From Apostichopus japonicus (lineage: Eukaryota > Echinodermata > Holothuroidea > Aspidochirotida > Stichopodidae): a stretch of 64,000 nt of DNA. The notes under the pieces were generated by a model. It did no database searches and was not told where the DNA came from. It saw only the letters and a list, made by a program, of their open reading frames with translations. Position numbers and translations under genes: made by a program. The stretch lies in contig NC_092564.1 of the NCBI RefSeq assembly GCF_037975245.1, positions 15,007,984 to 15,071,983 of the forward strand. The letters are read 5' to 3'. Positions 23,915 through 34,714 of the stretch are shown here, one piece after another; position 1 is the stretch's first letter; each line of letters starts with the position of its first letter.

Positions 23915-24036
23915 AAGGAAAAGAGGAGAGAAAAAAAGAGAAGAAAACAGGGAAAAGGAGGGAGAAAAAGAAAAGGAGGAGAGAAAGGAAGGGAAAAGAA
24001 AAAGAAAAAAGAGAGAAAAAGGAGAAAAGGAGGGAG
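23915..24036 (+). repeat. Long homopurine tract
   Basis: All A or G on the plus strand except one C at 23948; 88 consecutive purines at 23949-24036. Such tracts can form triplex (H-DNA) structure. Lies within a transposon. Confidence 0.9.
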
Positions 24037-24699
24037 TAGAAGATAGCCAAGACCTCGGGAAGAGAAAGAGGAACAGTCATAGTTAAAGCGCTGATCCCAA
24101 TTATATACACAGGGTAGCCAGTGACAGATCAAGGATTACGGAGGTGTGCGCCTCACCCTACCCGTTACACCGACAACTCCATTTTTGACGTTTCCATTTT
24201 TCCTCTCTCACTAATGTATCTATATAAATACTATATATGGTCTATCATAACGCGTGTGTGTGTATGGACGCCTTAACAATTGTACAATTGTGCTATATGG
24301 AACCAACTGTGGCTGGTCTTGAACTCGATCGAGTCGTCGGGGAACATGACGCATTTCGGGAAGGGGGCGACCGCCCCCCCCCCCGAGCAAATTTTCTTTA
24401 CGACATCGCTAGTAATTTCAAAATAGACAATGCTTAGATGCAACTTACAAGGCCTGGGAAGTGTCATTTCCAGCGATCTGGGAGGCATTTTCGGCCAAAA
24501 TTTTTCTTGTACGCTTCGCGCCAACTCATGGTGGCGCTTCGCTTAGATAGTTTGCCTACAGGCTTCGCCCCTCCCTTGGCAATTACTCGCTACACGCCTG
24601 TTCGAATATGTAAAGCAAAGAGCAGATATAACATGATATCAGTGAGCAAAAATGCATGTTCCACGATGAACAGCCTCAAAAACTGTCTATGTGTGTAGT

Positions 24700-25143
24700 C
24701 AAAGGCGTAGGAGCCAAATTGGATTTGGGGCTGTAACGACTTGCCCCCAAAAAAAAGCCAAAATTTTTCGCGCGCAAAGCGCGCGTTTAACATGTCGATG
24801 CCAATGTCATATAAGCAAGCATCAGTCATTACATTGCATGGCATCGTGTGCCTTAAAGATCCGTGAAAGTTGCATAGTATACCGCCGGATGCTAATGTAA
24901 ACAACCAAATATCTTAGGTAGATGGAGAAAAAGCATATAGATCCATTTATGTCAAAACTCTCTTTTACAGTAGTAATGTCGGCCAAGCTTACAACTTTAT
25001 TTTAATTACCAAGGAGATCATTTTTAAGCTATTCATTGCTATTTATTTTTCTTTCAGTAGGTGCCCGAAAAAATGGGAAAAATTTGGTTGCGTGAAGGGG
25101 GGAGGGGGCTGCAGCCCCGCCTCCTACGGGACCTACGCCTATG
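24700..25143. mobile_element. Nested hAT-like MITE with intact 8-bp target duplication
   Basis: It starts CAAAGGCGTAGG and ends CCTACGCCTATG (one mismatch as inverted repeats). TGTGTAGT flanks both sides (24692-24699 and 25144-25151). It is inserted in the 23870-25821 element. A related end in inverted orientation lies near 29890-29993. Confidence 0.75.
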
Positions 25144-27501
25144 TGTGTAGTGTTCGGTTTCGATATACCTGATATCGCAAATATCTGCTATTTGTCATTT
25201 CCGAAACCAAGTTTTATAATAGCCATTATAAGAGGTTGCAATATTTCTACACCAAGAAATTAACTGTGTCGGAATTTTCCAAAATTTCCTCACCAACGTT
25301 CTTCATCATACTTTCCTCTACTCGTGCAATTTTGACCTGTCTGTCAGGGGTTAAAGGAGGTTTTTCTATATTGGTTGTCCATAGATAGAATTTTGTGCAA
25401 CATTATGGGTATGTTTTCAAGTGATTTTTATTCACGAGGAATGTGAATTTTCAAATTCTCAACAAATAATGGGCTTAAAACCTTGAAAAGTGGGGCTTTC
25501 GGATATTGTGGGCCGTGACGTAGAATCACCTACAAAAGCAATGATCCATAGGATATGCAATGAGGTCGAACATGATGTGTGACTGATGACAATCTTCAAA
25601 AAGGTTATGGATGGGGAAAAAAACTTTTGGGAAATACTTGGTTCTCAGGCAAAAGTGTACATCTGGTTGCTCATTTTCAAGCCCGAGAAGTGCCATTTCC
25701 GGTGATCTGGGGGGTATCAAAACCAGAAATTTTCTTGTACGCTCCGCGCCAACCGATAGTGGCGCTTCGCTTAGATAGTAATTCGCGCCCCCCGGGTTAG
25801 AAAATCCTGGATACGCGCCTGTATATAGTGTAAAATATAGTATTGTAATGATAAAATTGTAAGTTTGTAAGTAATATCAAACTGAAATGTGGTAACCTTA
25901 GTCTTGTTAACGGCAGAAAACGACTAATACTTATAGTCTGTTCAAACGTTAGAGGCACAAGCAAGTATAACTCCCCCCCCCCCCCCCGACTGAATAAAAC
26001 TAAGGGGTGTATCCATACAGTGTAGAGTGAGGAGGCAGATGTATATATCACTCCCCCCACTTTGCAAGAAGAGGAGGGTAGGGGAACCCTCTGCCCCACC
26101 CAGTTACTACGCCTATATGTGCATTCCTGGTATTGATCAAACGTGGTTAACATAAGCCTATACTGCTGATTCGAAACGATTCACGGAATTTGTCTGAAGT
26201 GCATAACTACGACAACACTGTAAACATTAGTTAGTCACGAATGGCAAAATTCTAGTCACAGTGACTAGATTTAGCTAGTCATTACCAATTCATTGGTTGC
26301 AGACCAATTTGCATGGTCGCTCGACTAACATAAATTAGTCACATAAATTTGTACGAACTTTTTTGACACTCACTATGCATATCATGTATGTAAGCGTGAC
26401 GAGAATGTTCTAGTCTTCTGTTTGTTTACTTTCTATAACCTTCAGCTTTGACCAATGACGTCATTATTTTTATCCAATCATCGTACCGTAGAATACCGTG
26501 TGCTCAGCTGATCAGATATCCAAAAATCAGACGACGACCGGCGATTACATGTATACTGTATGCACGTACGTGGTACGTCGTACGTCGTACATTGCGGTCA
26601 TTGCCTAACTGCAGATAGAACAGGGCTATCAACAAAATAAGAAGATTCATAATCATTTAACAAATTGTCAGAAGCAGTTTCAAATTGTCGCCAGTTAGGT
26701 AAGTTCAATCACAACTGAAATTCTAATAAATAATAATTGACACAATTGACATAATGTTCAATGAAGGTTTGAATATCCGCTATATGTTAGGCTGGAAAGT
26801 ATGGGTAAAATTATTACGGTAGGCCTTAGTAAGCTAAACTGTTGCTAACGCTAGGACGAAGCTAGGCTAGGACTAGTAGGAGCTTAGTCTTCCTAGTGTA
26901 GCCCACATGCGCTCGTAGATGAATAGTACTGTAGTAGCAGTAATACACACTTATATGACATATTTTATATAAATGTGTATTATTAGCTAGTACACTAGGC
27001 TAGGCCTATATTCTATAATGTTACGAGCGCCTGTGGTGTACTAGGCTAGCCTACGTCAAGTTTCTAGACACCACTTCGTCTACCACCAACCCGGTCTGCA
27101 TTTCGTGCACTCTAAACTGAAGATCTTCAGAGTGGAACTTACCCTCTGCCAGGGGCGTCAATCCGATTTGAAACGTGGGGGGGACGGAATCGATCCGAGT
27201 ATTCCGGCCGTAAGTACTATCTAAGCGGAGCGCCACCATCGGTTGGCGCGAAGCGTACAAGAAAATTTTTCTTCTGGCAAACCCTCAGATTGCAGGAAAC
27301 GGCACTTCCCGTGCATTATGGCAGAAAGCAACACCCCTAAAATTGATAAAAATGTCCGGCAATTTTTTATTTTGGGAAATATTCTCGAAGGAAGTGATCG
27401 CCATTTATTCCTAAGTTTACCAATTCCTCGTCTCCCAGAAGCGCCCAACATTTAAGATATCGAAACATTTTCGTGTTGGCTGATCCATGATCACCGCCCA
27501 T

Positions 27502-28150
27502 CAAGGGCGGCGGAAGCACTTTTAATCTGGGGGGGGGGGCACCGACATAAAAGGGCACTTTGCAGCAATTCGATTGGACTGATTCAGCCTTATATATTTA
27601 GTACCCTTTACAACTCTTATTGTATTATCTTATTTGTACACACATCACTCCATCAACGCCCCCCCCCCCTCTCAAGGAAAATATGCATACTAGCACTGCA
27701 ATATCCAATGTGCAAATTGGGAAACAAGGAACAAGTTTTCTTTTGAGACAAAATGAGGCGAAATCATGCTAATTGCTAATGTAGGAATCTTCCGAATTAG
27801 AGTTTATTTCTTGTTAATATCTTAACAAATTTGTTTCATTCGAAATAGCTTTGAGTTTGACCCACAGAAATTCACTAAGAGTCAGAAGCGTAGCCAGGAG
27901 TTGCAAAGTTGTATGCACGACTATCTGAGCGGAGCGCCACCATCGGTTGGCGCAGAGCGTAGTAGAAAATTTTTGGTTTTACAAACCCCTCAGATGGTCG
28001 GAAAAAGGCCCTTCCCGAGTGTTCATTCTGGTTCCCTGGCCTCTTGCTAACTTGAGAATCCTCAATTTTTATGTAGAAAATGGGCACATTTTTAACCTGG
28101 GGAAAAGTTTGGGCACGTGCCCCCTGTGCCCCCCGGTTCCGCCGCCCTTG
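27502..28150. mobile_element. hAT MITE (CAAGGGCGGCGGA family), nested copy
   Basis: It starts CAAGGGCGGCGGA and ends TCCGCCGCCCTTG, with CCGCCCAT duplicated on both sides (27494-27501, 28151-28158). It is the same family as 40475-41133 in opposite orientation. At 649 bases it has no transposase of its own and may be mobilised by a hAT source in trans. Confidence 0.88.
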
Positions 28151-28566
28151 CCGCCCATGCCCGTGAGAAGTGGTGACTGGGTGAAGAAAAAGCCATGCCG
28201 TTTGAAAACATGGGCAGAAAAAGTGAAAGTAGCGAAACCTAAGGTAAAACGCGCGATAACGAAGTGATTATTTTCCAGGTTAATTGAGACTGTATCAAAC
28301 GCGAGCTTAGGACAAACATATTCAAAGGTAATGGCATTACTAATCCCGATATGTCGTCTTTGAGGTGTGTGGAAAATCCGCAACGACCATCAAAGAGCAA
28401 TTGAATATTTAGTCTACTTTTCGATTTCGAAAACACTTTCTTTTTTTTAAATTATGACAAAATTTTATGACACCTTTGATTTTTTTTCGGGGGGGGGGGG
28501 CCTGTGCCCCCGGGCCCCAATGGGCACGACGCCACTGACCCCAGGGCCTCAGATATAGGCCCATTG

Positions 28567-28927
28567 CAGGGGTGGGCAACCTTTTGAATGAATGGGCCAG
28601 ATTTTAGGAGTGAAAGATTGACAGGGCCGCACCTAACCAACGGCCTGCTGCTGATTTCAAACCTTTGATTCCGAGGACGTTCAAGCAATAGGTGTGTGTA
28701 CTTAATCTGTATTCACAAAACCATAATGTCAATACAGTCCTGTTGATAATTAATGGTGATAATAGATCAACCTGACAGCATCATAAGTGCAGATAAATTC
28801 TAAGCAGCTAGCTCGTTTTTGGTGATGATGCAAAATAGATTGATTTTTTTCTTTTTCTTGAGACATCTCACGGGCCGCAAAAAAATCACTGGCGGGCCGC
28901 ATGTGGCCCGCAGGTTGCCCACCTCTG
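28567..28927. mobile_element. hAT/Charlie-like MITE
   Basis: Ends CAGGGGTGGGCAACC and GGTTGCCCACCTCTG are inverted complements with one mismatch, 361 bases apart, with GGGCCGC-rich subterminal sequence. CAGGGGTGGGCAACC-type ends are known from hAT/Charlie elements. Flanking 8-mers do not match. Confidence 0.7.
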
Positions 28928-29434
28928 GTCTATCGGAACGATGTCCCAAAATTTCCCCGGACATATAGGTGAAGGAAGCTATCCGCCGCGACTGCATGTG
29001 AGTTTCTCGACTTTCTGTCCTAGGAGTCATACCACAAAATGGTGCATTTCCTCATACGCCATTATTAATAATTTAAATAACTAACTAATAAGGCACAGCC
29101 CATATCCGAGTTCGTATAGCGAGCTTAGCGCAAATTTGGCGCCAGCATGTTAAACCAGGTTGCTAGGTCTACGAGAATACATTTACATGAAATTTGAAAA
29201 CAAGGATAGCAAGACAAACAACTTTTATTATGTTTCAGGACCTCACACATGCGCATGTATCGTCAGACTTAGAATAGGTCCCATGTGAGTGGTGGCTAAA
29301 GTGATGAAGGCATGAAAATAAATCAGTAGTTGTTCGTTGGAGTCCCCAAGCAAGTTACCTCGGTTGCTAGGTGGATTTGCATCTGGTTATCGGGTGAATT
29401 CTGGTCGGAGCGTACTATGTAACCACCATGTACT

Positions 29435-30292
29435 CAGGGACGTAGCTAAGGCCTGATGATTGGGGGGGGGGGGGGGTGTAGTGGCTGAAAATCGGTTTTG
29501 AAGCCAGAAAATTCCAACTGCTGCTTTGTACCCCCACCCTCCCGCTACTCGTCAACGATACGGTCAGTGCCAGTCAGAAAACCCAATCCTTCGCGACTGC
29601 ACTTCTGTTACGAACTTGTTGCGATACATTTGTACCCACTGGCACTCATTTCAAAAACTTATTGCCCCCCCCCCCCCACCCCAACCAAATATTTTTGTGA
29701 AATTCGGGCAATATGCTGATAGCTTTTTTGATAATTTGCAATGTGTTTTTCAGTGGTTATACTGATATTATTATTACCCAACAATTATCACCAATACGGA
29801 AGGGTAATAAGACGGAAAATGATTGTGTGCTATTTGCATACGATGTAAAAACCGATGCATGCCTGTATGATATGCACATGATCATGTGTGATGCGCGCGT
29901 AGCGCGCGAAAAATTTTGGTTATATTTATCGGGCAAGTCGTTACACCCCCCCCCCCCCCCCCCCACAAAACAAATTGGGCTCCTACGCCTATGACGGTAG
30001 CTCTATTAGGCATTTTTTTTGTAGTATTCAAAATCATAAGAAGTTTTGTACGGTGGAGTATAAGAATCGCGAGAAACAATTTCCCAAAGTGGCAAGGAAA
30101 ACGTGGTAAATATGACCGGTTAAAGGTCAATTTTGACCGAAATTTAAAAAAAAATTTACATGAAAAGGCCTAGATAAGCTAGAGTGCGACAGTCGGAAAT
30201 TCCGACTGTCGCACTCCAATTTTCCAACTAGCGTCAGTTTTACCATGGCTTGGGGGTGAGACACACCCACACCCCCTCTAACGACGTCCCTG
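29435..30292. mobile_element. Possible DNA element with CAGGGACGT ends
   Basis: CAGGGACGTAGCTAAGG at the left and CCTCTAACGACGTCCCTG at the right are imperfect inverted repeats. The right end overlaps the 3' end of the hAT transposase frame, suggesting that it cut that gene. No target duplication seen. Confidence 0.4.
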
Positions 30293-30620
30293 CGCGATGA
30301 ATATGGAACACGATCACATGGTTCAGCCTCTGTTGAGTCATGGTGCTCCGTAGCCTTGTCTTCAAACGCCTCAGAGCACTAAAAGATCTCTCGGCTTCCG
30401 TCGAACTGGCAGAGGAGACGAGGAGCAACCGCAAGAGAGCTTCGACTTCACCAAACATAGCCCGTACCACTGGATTCATCAACTTGAATATTTGTCCATA
30501 CCCTTCAACCGACAACGAATTTAACTGGCCTCGAAATAAAGGCAGACTAAGCTTAAGATTGTTGGAGAGCTCAGGGTACCAACTCACGAGATCTGGGTGG
30601 AATTCTCCATTCAGCAACAT
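30240..30620 (-). pseudogene. hAT transposase fragment, C-terminal dimerisation domain
   Basis: The 126-codon minus-strand frame contains LLVSSASSTEAERSFSALRR followed by LKTRLRSTMTQQRLNHV, the hallmark of the hAT C-terminal dimerisation region (PF05699 type). The zinc-finger and RNase-H-like catalytic parts are missing, and the frame runs into a neighbouring element after FHIHR. An intact hAT transposase is several hundred residues long, so this is a non-functional remnant. Confidence 0.85.
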
Positions 30621-30801
30621 TGAGTGATATTCGAGGATATGAATCCTAAGATGTGTAAGCCGTAACCAAATAGAGCCACGACACTACTCTTTTTCCAAAT
30701 GTGTGGGGGGACATTTGATATTGTTTCAACCATCCATCGAAATGTGGGGGGGACGTGTCCCCCCGTCCCCCCCCCCCTGGATTGACGCCCATGCCCTCTG
30801 C

Positions 30802-33800
30802 TCATGTAGTCTTAAGTACATGGTACTCTTATCTTAGGATTTTTTTGCTAAAGTTGGAAGTACCTTGTGTTAAACTAAGGACAAAAACTCAGTTTCAATG
30901 CATGAAATACCCATAATGTTGTTAGCTTAGGCCTAGGCATAAGGTTCATAGTGGCCGTAAGTGGCGCTATGTTAGTATCCTACTTCCTAGACCAAGTCTA
31001 CACCAGCTGTAGCACAATGTTCTAGGGTTCTGTATCCTAAGTGGAGTGGCTGCTGAGTGCTAATATCCTGGACAGAGAATGTTTTGAGTCTTATTTAGCA
31101 TATGTGCATCAAGGGGATTTGAGCCTACTCAGCCTATCATAAATTTTCTGTTGTTTGTCAATTTTCAGAGAAAGATAATGTGCCAAGTCCTCAGCATTCA
31201 CAGCTATATACTTTGAATGGTTGTTGTATCAATGGACTCAACTGGTTAGATGAGGTAACAACAAATTCCAAACAACTCTGACAGCAGAAATAGATATCCT
31301 GATACATCATGGGAGATCTACTGTAGTAACTATAGGAACCAGTGCTTGCCACCCATGGAGAATAAGGTAATTTGACATTGTTGTTCTTTGACGAGCAACA
31401 AATTTGAATGTTTTATCACAAATTATGCCCCCTATCTACCTCTTGTTCTAATACCTGTCTTTAATATATTGTAACAACCTATGCATAAAGCTTTAAATGG
31501 ACTGGATATGTTATTGAGGTGAACTGTGTATCTAGATAGCATTTCAGTAAGCTTTCCTTTAGACTACTGTACATACTGTTACAGTTAGGCTGTGGTTTAC
31601 AAATCCCAATGATCCAGTTTTGGCAAAGAACACCTTCAAGTTAATTCTCTTATTCTTAGTAACTTAACAGTTGCACTGGAGTGACAGGCAGTATCAGTTT
31701 AACATGTTCCAAACAGTTTAGGAATACATTGGGGTGTGTCCTGTAGGTCAGTTTGGGAGGAATCAGCCGGCTGAGCTAAACAAAAGTAGTTTTCATCACA
31801 TTTCAGAGCCAGAGACGAAAAAGCCCTCCCCGCTGACCCTTCTCTGGATGATGTTTCTGCATGTATGGCAAGCCAGACGAGACCAAGTGGACTATGACCC
31901 GGATACCAATAAAACCTGCAAGAATTCAAAAATGCACCCAACTTGGTCAAGCTTATCAAAATTGGTGACTGGAAATGTTGTTGCAGACGTAGACCTGGTT
32001 ACTGCTTACACAGTATTGCTCATATCATGTGTATTTACACACTGCACAGTGCATACTGAAATCTCTGAAAAGACATCTTTATGGACCAAAAATGATAATT
32101 GCATAGAATTCTGTTGTGGTTTTTAATGTGACGACTATAAAAAAGTATCAATTTGGTATGAAAAAAATTCATCTCTCAATTAAGGTGGCATACTCCTTTT
32201 AGAGTCTATATCCATCCCCTCGATCGTTCTCCTTCAGGTAAGTGCCAAATGCAGCGGAGAACATCTTTTTTGACCTGTTATCAATCATAATCTAGTTTTT
32301 TGTGGCTTGCATGTTGGAGAACATGAATGGAAGTACATGTGGTGAGAAAATTGAGGCAGTTTTAGACCCCTTTAGGCTTCCCAGGAGTAGCGTAGGAAAA
32401 CTGTTTGCCACTGAGTGAAGAGGTTTGTTAACAAGTGACGAAAACTTCCGGCTCGAATAGCAAAATATCTACATGGTCATGATACAGAAAATTGTTAGTG
32501 CCATGAAAGGCCAACTGGTCAGCTATCCGGTGATAGGTAGCATTGAGCCAGTGAAAACTTCTATCTAGACTAAGAGACCACATCACTTTTGTGATTTAGT
32601 GTGTAAGTCAATGGGGCTTTTAATGGGCGTATGCTACCTTAAATATAAGGAACAATCTGTGATATACAGTGCGCATTATGCAATCAGTGAAATAACCACA
32701 GTACGTAAAGACATACAGAAGTTGTGGTGGAATGGTTAGGGCACTGAACACAGGATTCCATGATCGTGGGTTCATGTAACAACCTGGTCGATACGTATGT
32801 ATCTTTAATGAAGACACTTAATCTCAATTGCCTCTCTTTGCCCAGGTGTATAGGGTACCCCGGGAGGTAATTAAAAAATATAGCATTTGCACCGCTTTAT
32901 GGCTGCAATGATATGGGATCTCCCCTGGGGAACATGTAGATGTTGCTAACCATATTGAGCATAATGTGTGATATGTGTTACCAAGGACCATAGATAGTGT
33001 TCCATGAATACTGTGCCAATGTTGCAATGTAAATGGCTAATTTACATTACATTTACAGAGTGTGGCTATGTTACATACTTAACCAAATGCATTTAGGCCT
33101 TTGTTACTTGACCACACTGTATGTCAAAAGTGAAAAAGGAAGGATATTTTTTTGTGTAATGCAAAGAGATAGTTCACTTGAGTATTCAGCATTGATTTAT
33201 AGAAAAAACTGTGGTGAGTCATAAACCAAACTTATGACAAATAATTTCTCAGCAGAAATTGTAGCATATAGCCTACATACACATAATACCGCACACCGGT
33301 TATATTCAATAATGCACACTGGTCATACTACTAGTATGCTATAGTGCATGCCTAAGCCCCACATAAGTGTAGTGTATAAGATCATTGTTTGTGTACTTGC
33401 GCACACCTTTGGGATCAAGCAAAGTTCAAATTATCAGCAAATGATGTTTGATATATCGGGCAAGTCTTTAATTTGGACTTCAGTGTACTTGGAAAAAATT
33501 ACAATCATTAAATGGGGTTAGTGTGATTGAATGTGGGGACTTCATTTAAAATGTACCCCAAAAATTGACCTACAGGGTAAGTTTCTACCATTCAAGACAT
33601 AGCTTATAGTTTGTGATAAAGTACTTCTAGAAATGTTTTAACTACTTTGTTTTCTTTTCACCCTAATGTTGCTTCAAGGATAATAACATATTCGACTTAC
33701 ATGTTCTGCATTAATATTGTACCATCACATCCATGGTCAGAAACTCATAATAATATCACTTCCAAGTTCCTAATTCGAGATGATAATTATAAGGATATTT

Positions 33801-34480
33801 TCTGGCCCTTTTTAACAGCTAAGGTTATATAGAGCTACTCATGGCCTTTTTATACCATTTGATTTGACATGGGGTATTATTTTTAAAAATAAATTTATAA
33901 ATAAGATATATTATTTTGTGTATATTAAATATATGTTATATATATTTATATTTATATTTAAATATTAATTAATATAGGCTAAACTTCTATTTTTATATTT
34001 GAGCTGTGCACTCGCAATTTTTCCCTTTTTCTGTCTGTCCATATCTCTTCCATGCTGCTATTTTGATGAAACTGATGAAGCCCATAATGATGCATGGTCA
34101 GTGGACAATAAGGGCCTTTAAGAAATTGTAGGTATAGGTCCTCAGGGGGTCAAATTGTTTGAAAACTGTTGAGCATTGCCAACTTAATGGCTAAGCATTT
34201 CAAAGTAATCCCATAAGTATTTTCAAGATGTTTTGTGGGAAAAGATTTTGACAATTTTGTAAAAATAAGTTTTCCCAATTGTCCCATAAATATTTATTTT
34301 AGTTTTAAATGTTCTTAAACCTTTAGTGTTTGTTACTGTTCTTTATGAGATGACTTTTAAATGGAATGCTGATTTGTCACATTTTGCATTAATACTGAAT
34401 GTTAATAAAAATTTCCATGAAACTTATAATTTGTGTCACTATCTCATTTCTTAACTAAAAAGTACTTAATCTTAAACTAG
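30802..34480. other. Interior of the 8.5-kb element, no recognised gene
   Basis: Apart from the SINE at about 32695-33010 I recognise nothing. The longest open frame (31734-32126, plus) has no known motif. The AT-rich block at 33880-33990 is low complexity. Confidence 0.5.
32695..33010 (+). mobile_element. tRNA-derived SINE (second family)
   Basis: A degenerate A-box (TGGTGGAATGGTTAGGGC) and B-box-like GGGTTCATG are followed by ATTGCCTCTCTTTGCCCAGG and GTGTATAGGGTACCCCGG. That body is characteristic of a SINE group common in marine invertebrate genomes. Much decayed. Confidence 0.6.
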
Positions 34481-34714
34481 TCTTGTGACCTAAATAAGTA
34501 GTCACAGTTGCAATGACTAATATTTTTGGTCACTGGACTAAGCTTTGGTCGATAGAGGCATCGTAGTAGGACTAATTTTAATTAGTCAGAAAACTTGATT
34601 TAATTAGTCACAAAACTAATGTTATATAGTCAAATGACTAGAAGAAACTGGTCGATAGAGGCATCGTTGTGACTAATTTTTTTTAGTCATATTGACTAAC
34701 TATTGTTTACAGTG

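Larger units (their letters stand above)
23870..25821. mobile_element. hAT-like DNA element with CAGGYGCGTATCCAGG termini
   Basis: The left end CAGGTGCGTATCCAGG and right end CCTGGATACGCGCCTG are inverted complements with one difference. The element is 1,952 bases with no intact transposase and is interrupted by the element at 24700-25143. It sits in TA-repeat DNA, so the target duplication is not readable. Inside are a long purine tract and, near 24500 and 25730, two copies of a module containing GCGCCAAC...GTGGCGCTTCGCTTAGATAGT-like sequence shared with other elements. Confidence 0.65.
27150..30793. mobile_element. hAT element with 8-bp target duplication CCCTCTGC
   Basis: Termini CAGGGGCGTCAATCC and GGATTGACGCCCATG are inverted complements with one mismatch, and CCCTCTGC flanks both ends (27142-27149, 30794-30801). 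It holds a hAT transposase C-terminus on the minus strand close to the right end. Only about 170 bases lie upstream of that frame inside the element, so the N-terminal coding part is lost. It has been filled by several smaller elements. Confidence 0.85.
26216..34714. mobile_element. 8.5-kb DNA transposon-like element with CACTG termini
   Basis: The left end CACTGTAAACATTAGTTAGT matches the inverse of the right end with one difference. Both subterminal regions are dense in TAGTCA/TGACTA motifs, including the palindrome CTAGTCACAGTGACTAG near 26252, and the right side has a direct repeat of GGTCGATAGAGGCATCGT (near 34547 and 34649). CACTG ends with subterminal repeats resemble CACTA/EnSpm-type elements; only a possible AA dinucleotide is duplicated. 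No transposase is recognised inside. It contains the hAT element at 27150-30793 and a SINE. Class is inferred. Confidence 0.55.

Noticed and set aside
23835-24132. Open frames of 77-91 codons on both strands
   Set aside because: They come from the purine tract (Lys/Glu/Arg or Ser/Phe/Leu runs) and have no protein character.
31169-31366. Two exon-like frames with acceptor and donor signals inside the 8.5-kb element
   Set aside because: The putative intron is only 30 bases, and the phases of the two frames do not match.
31734-32126. 130-codon open frame on the plus strand
   Set aside because: No recognisable motif, overlapping open frame on the other strand, within a transposon; not supported as a gene.
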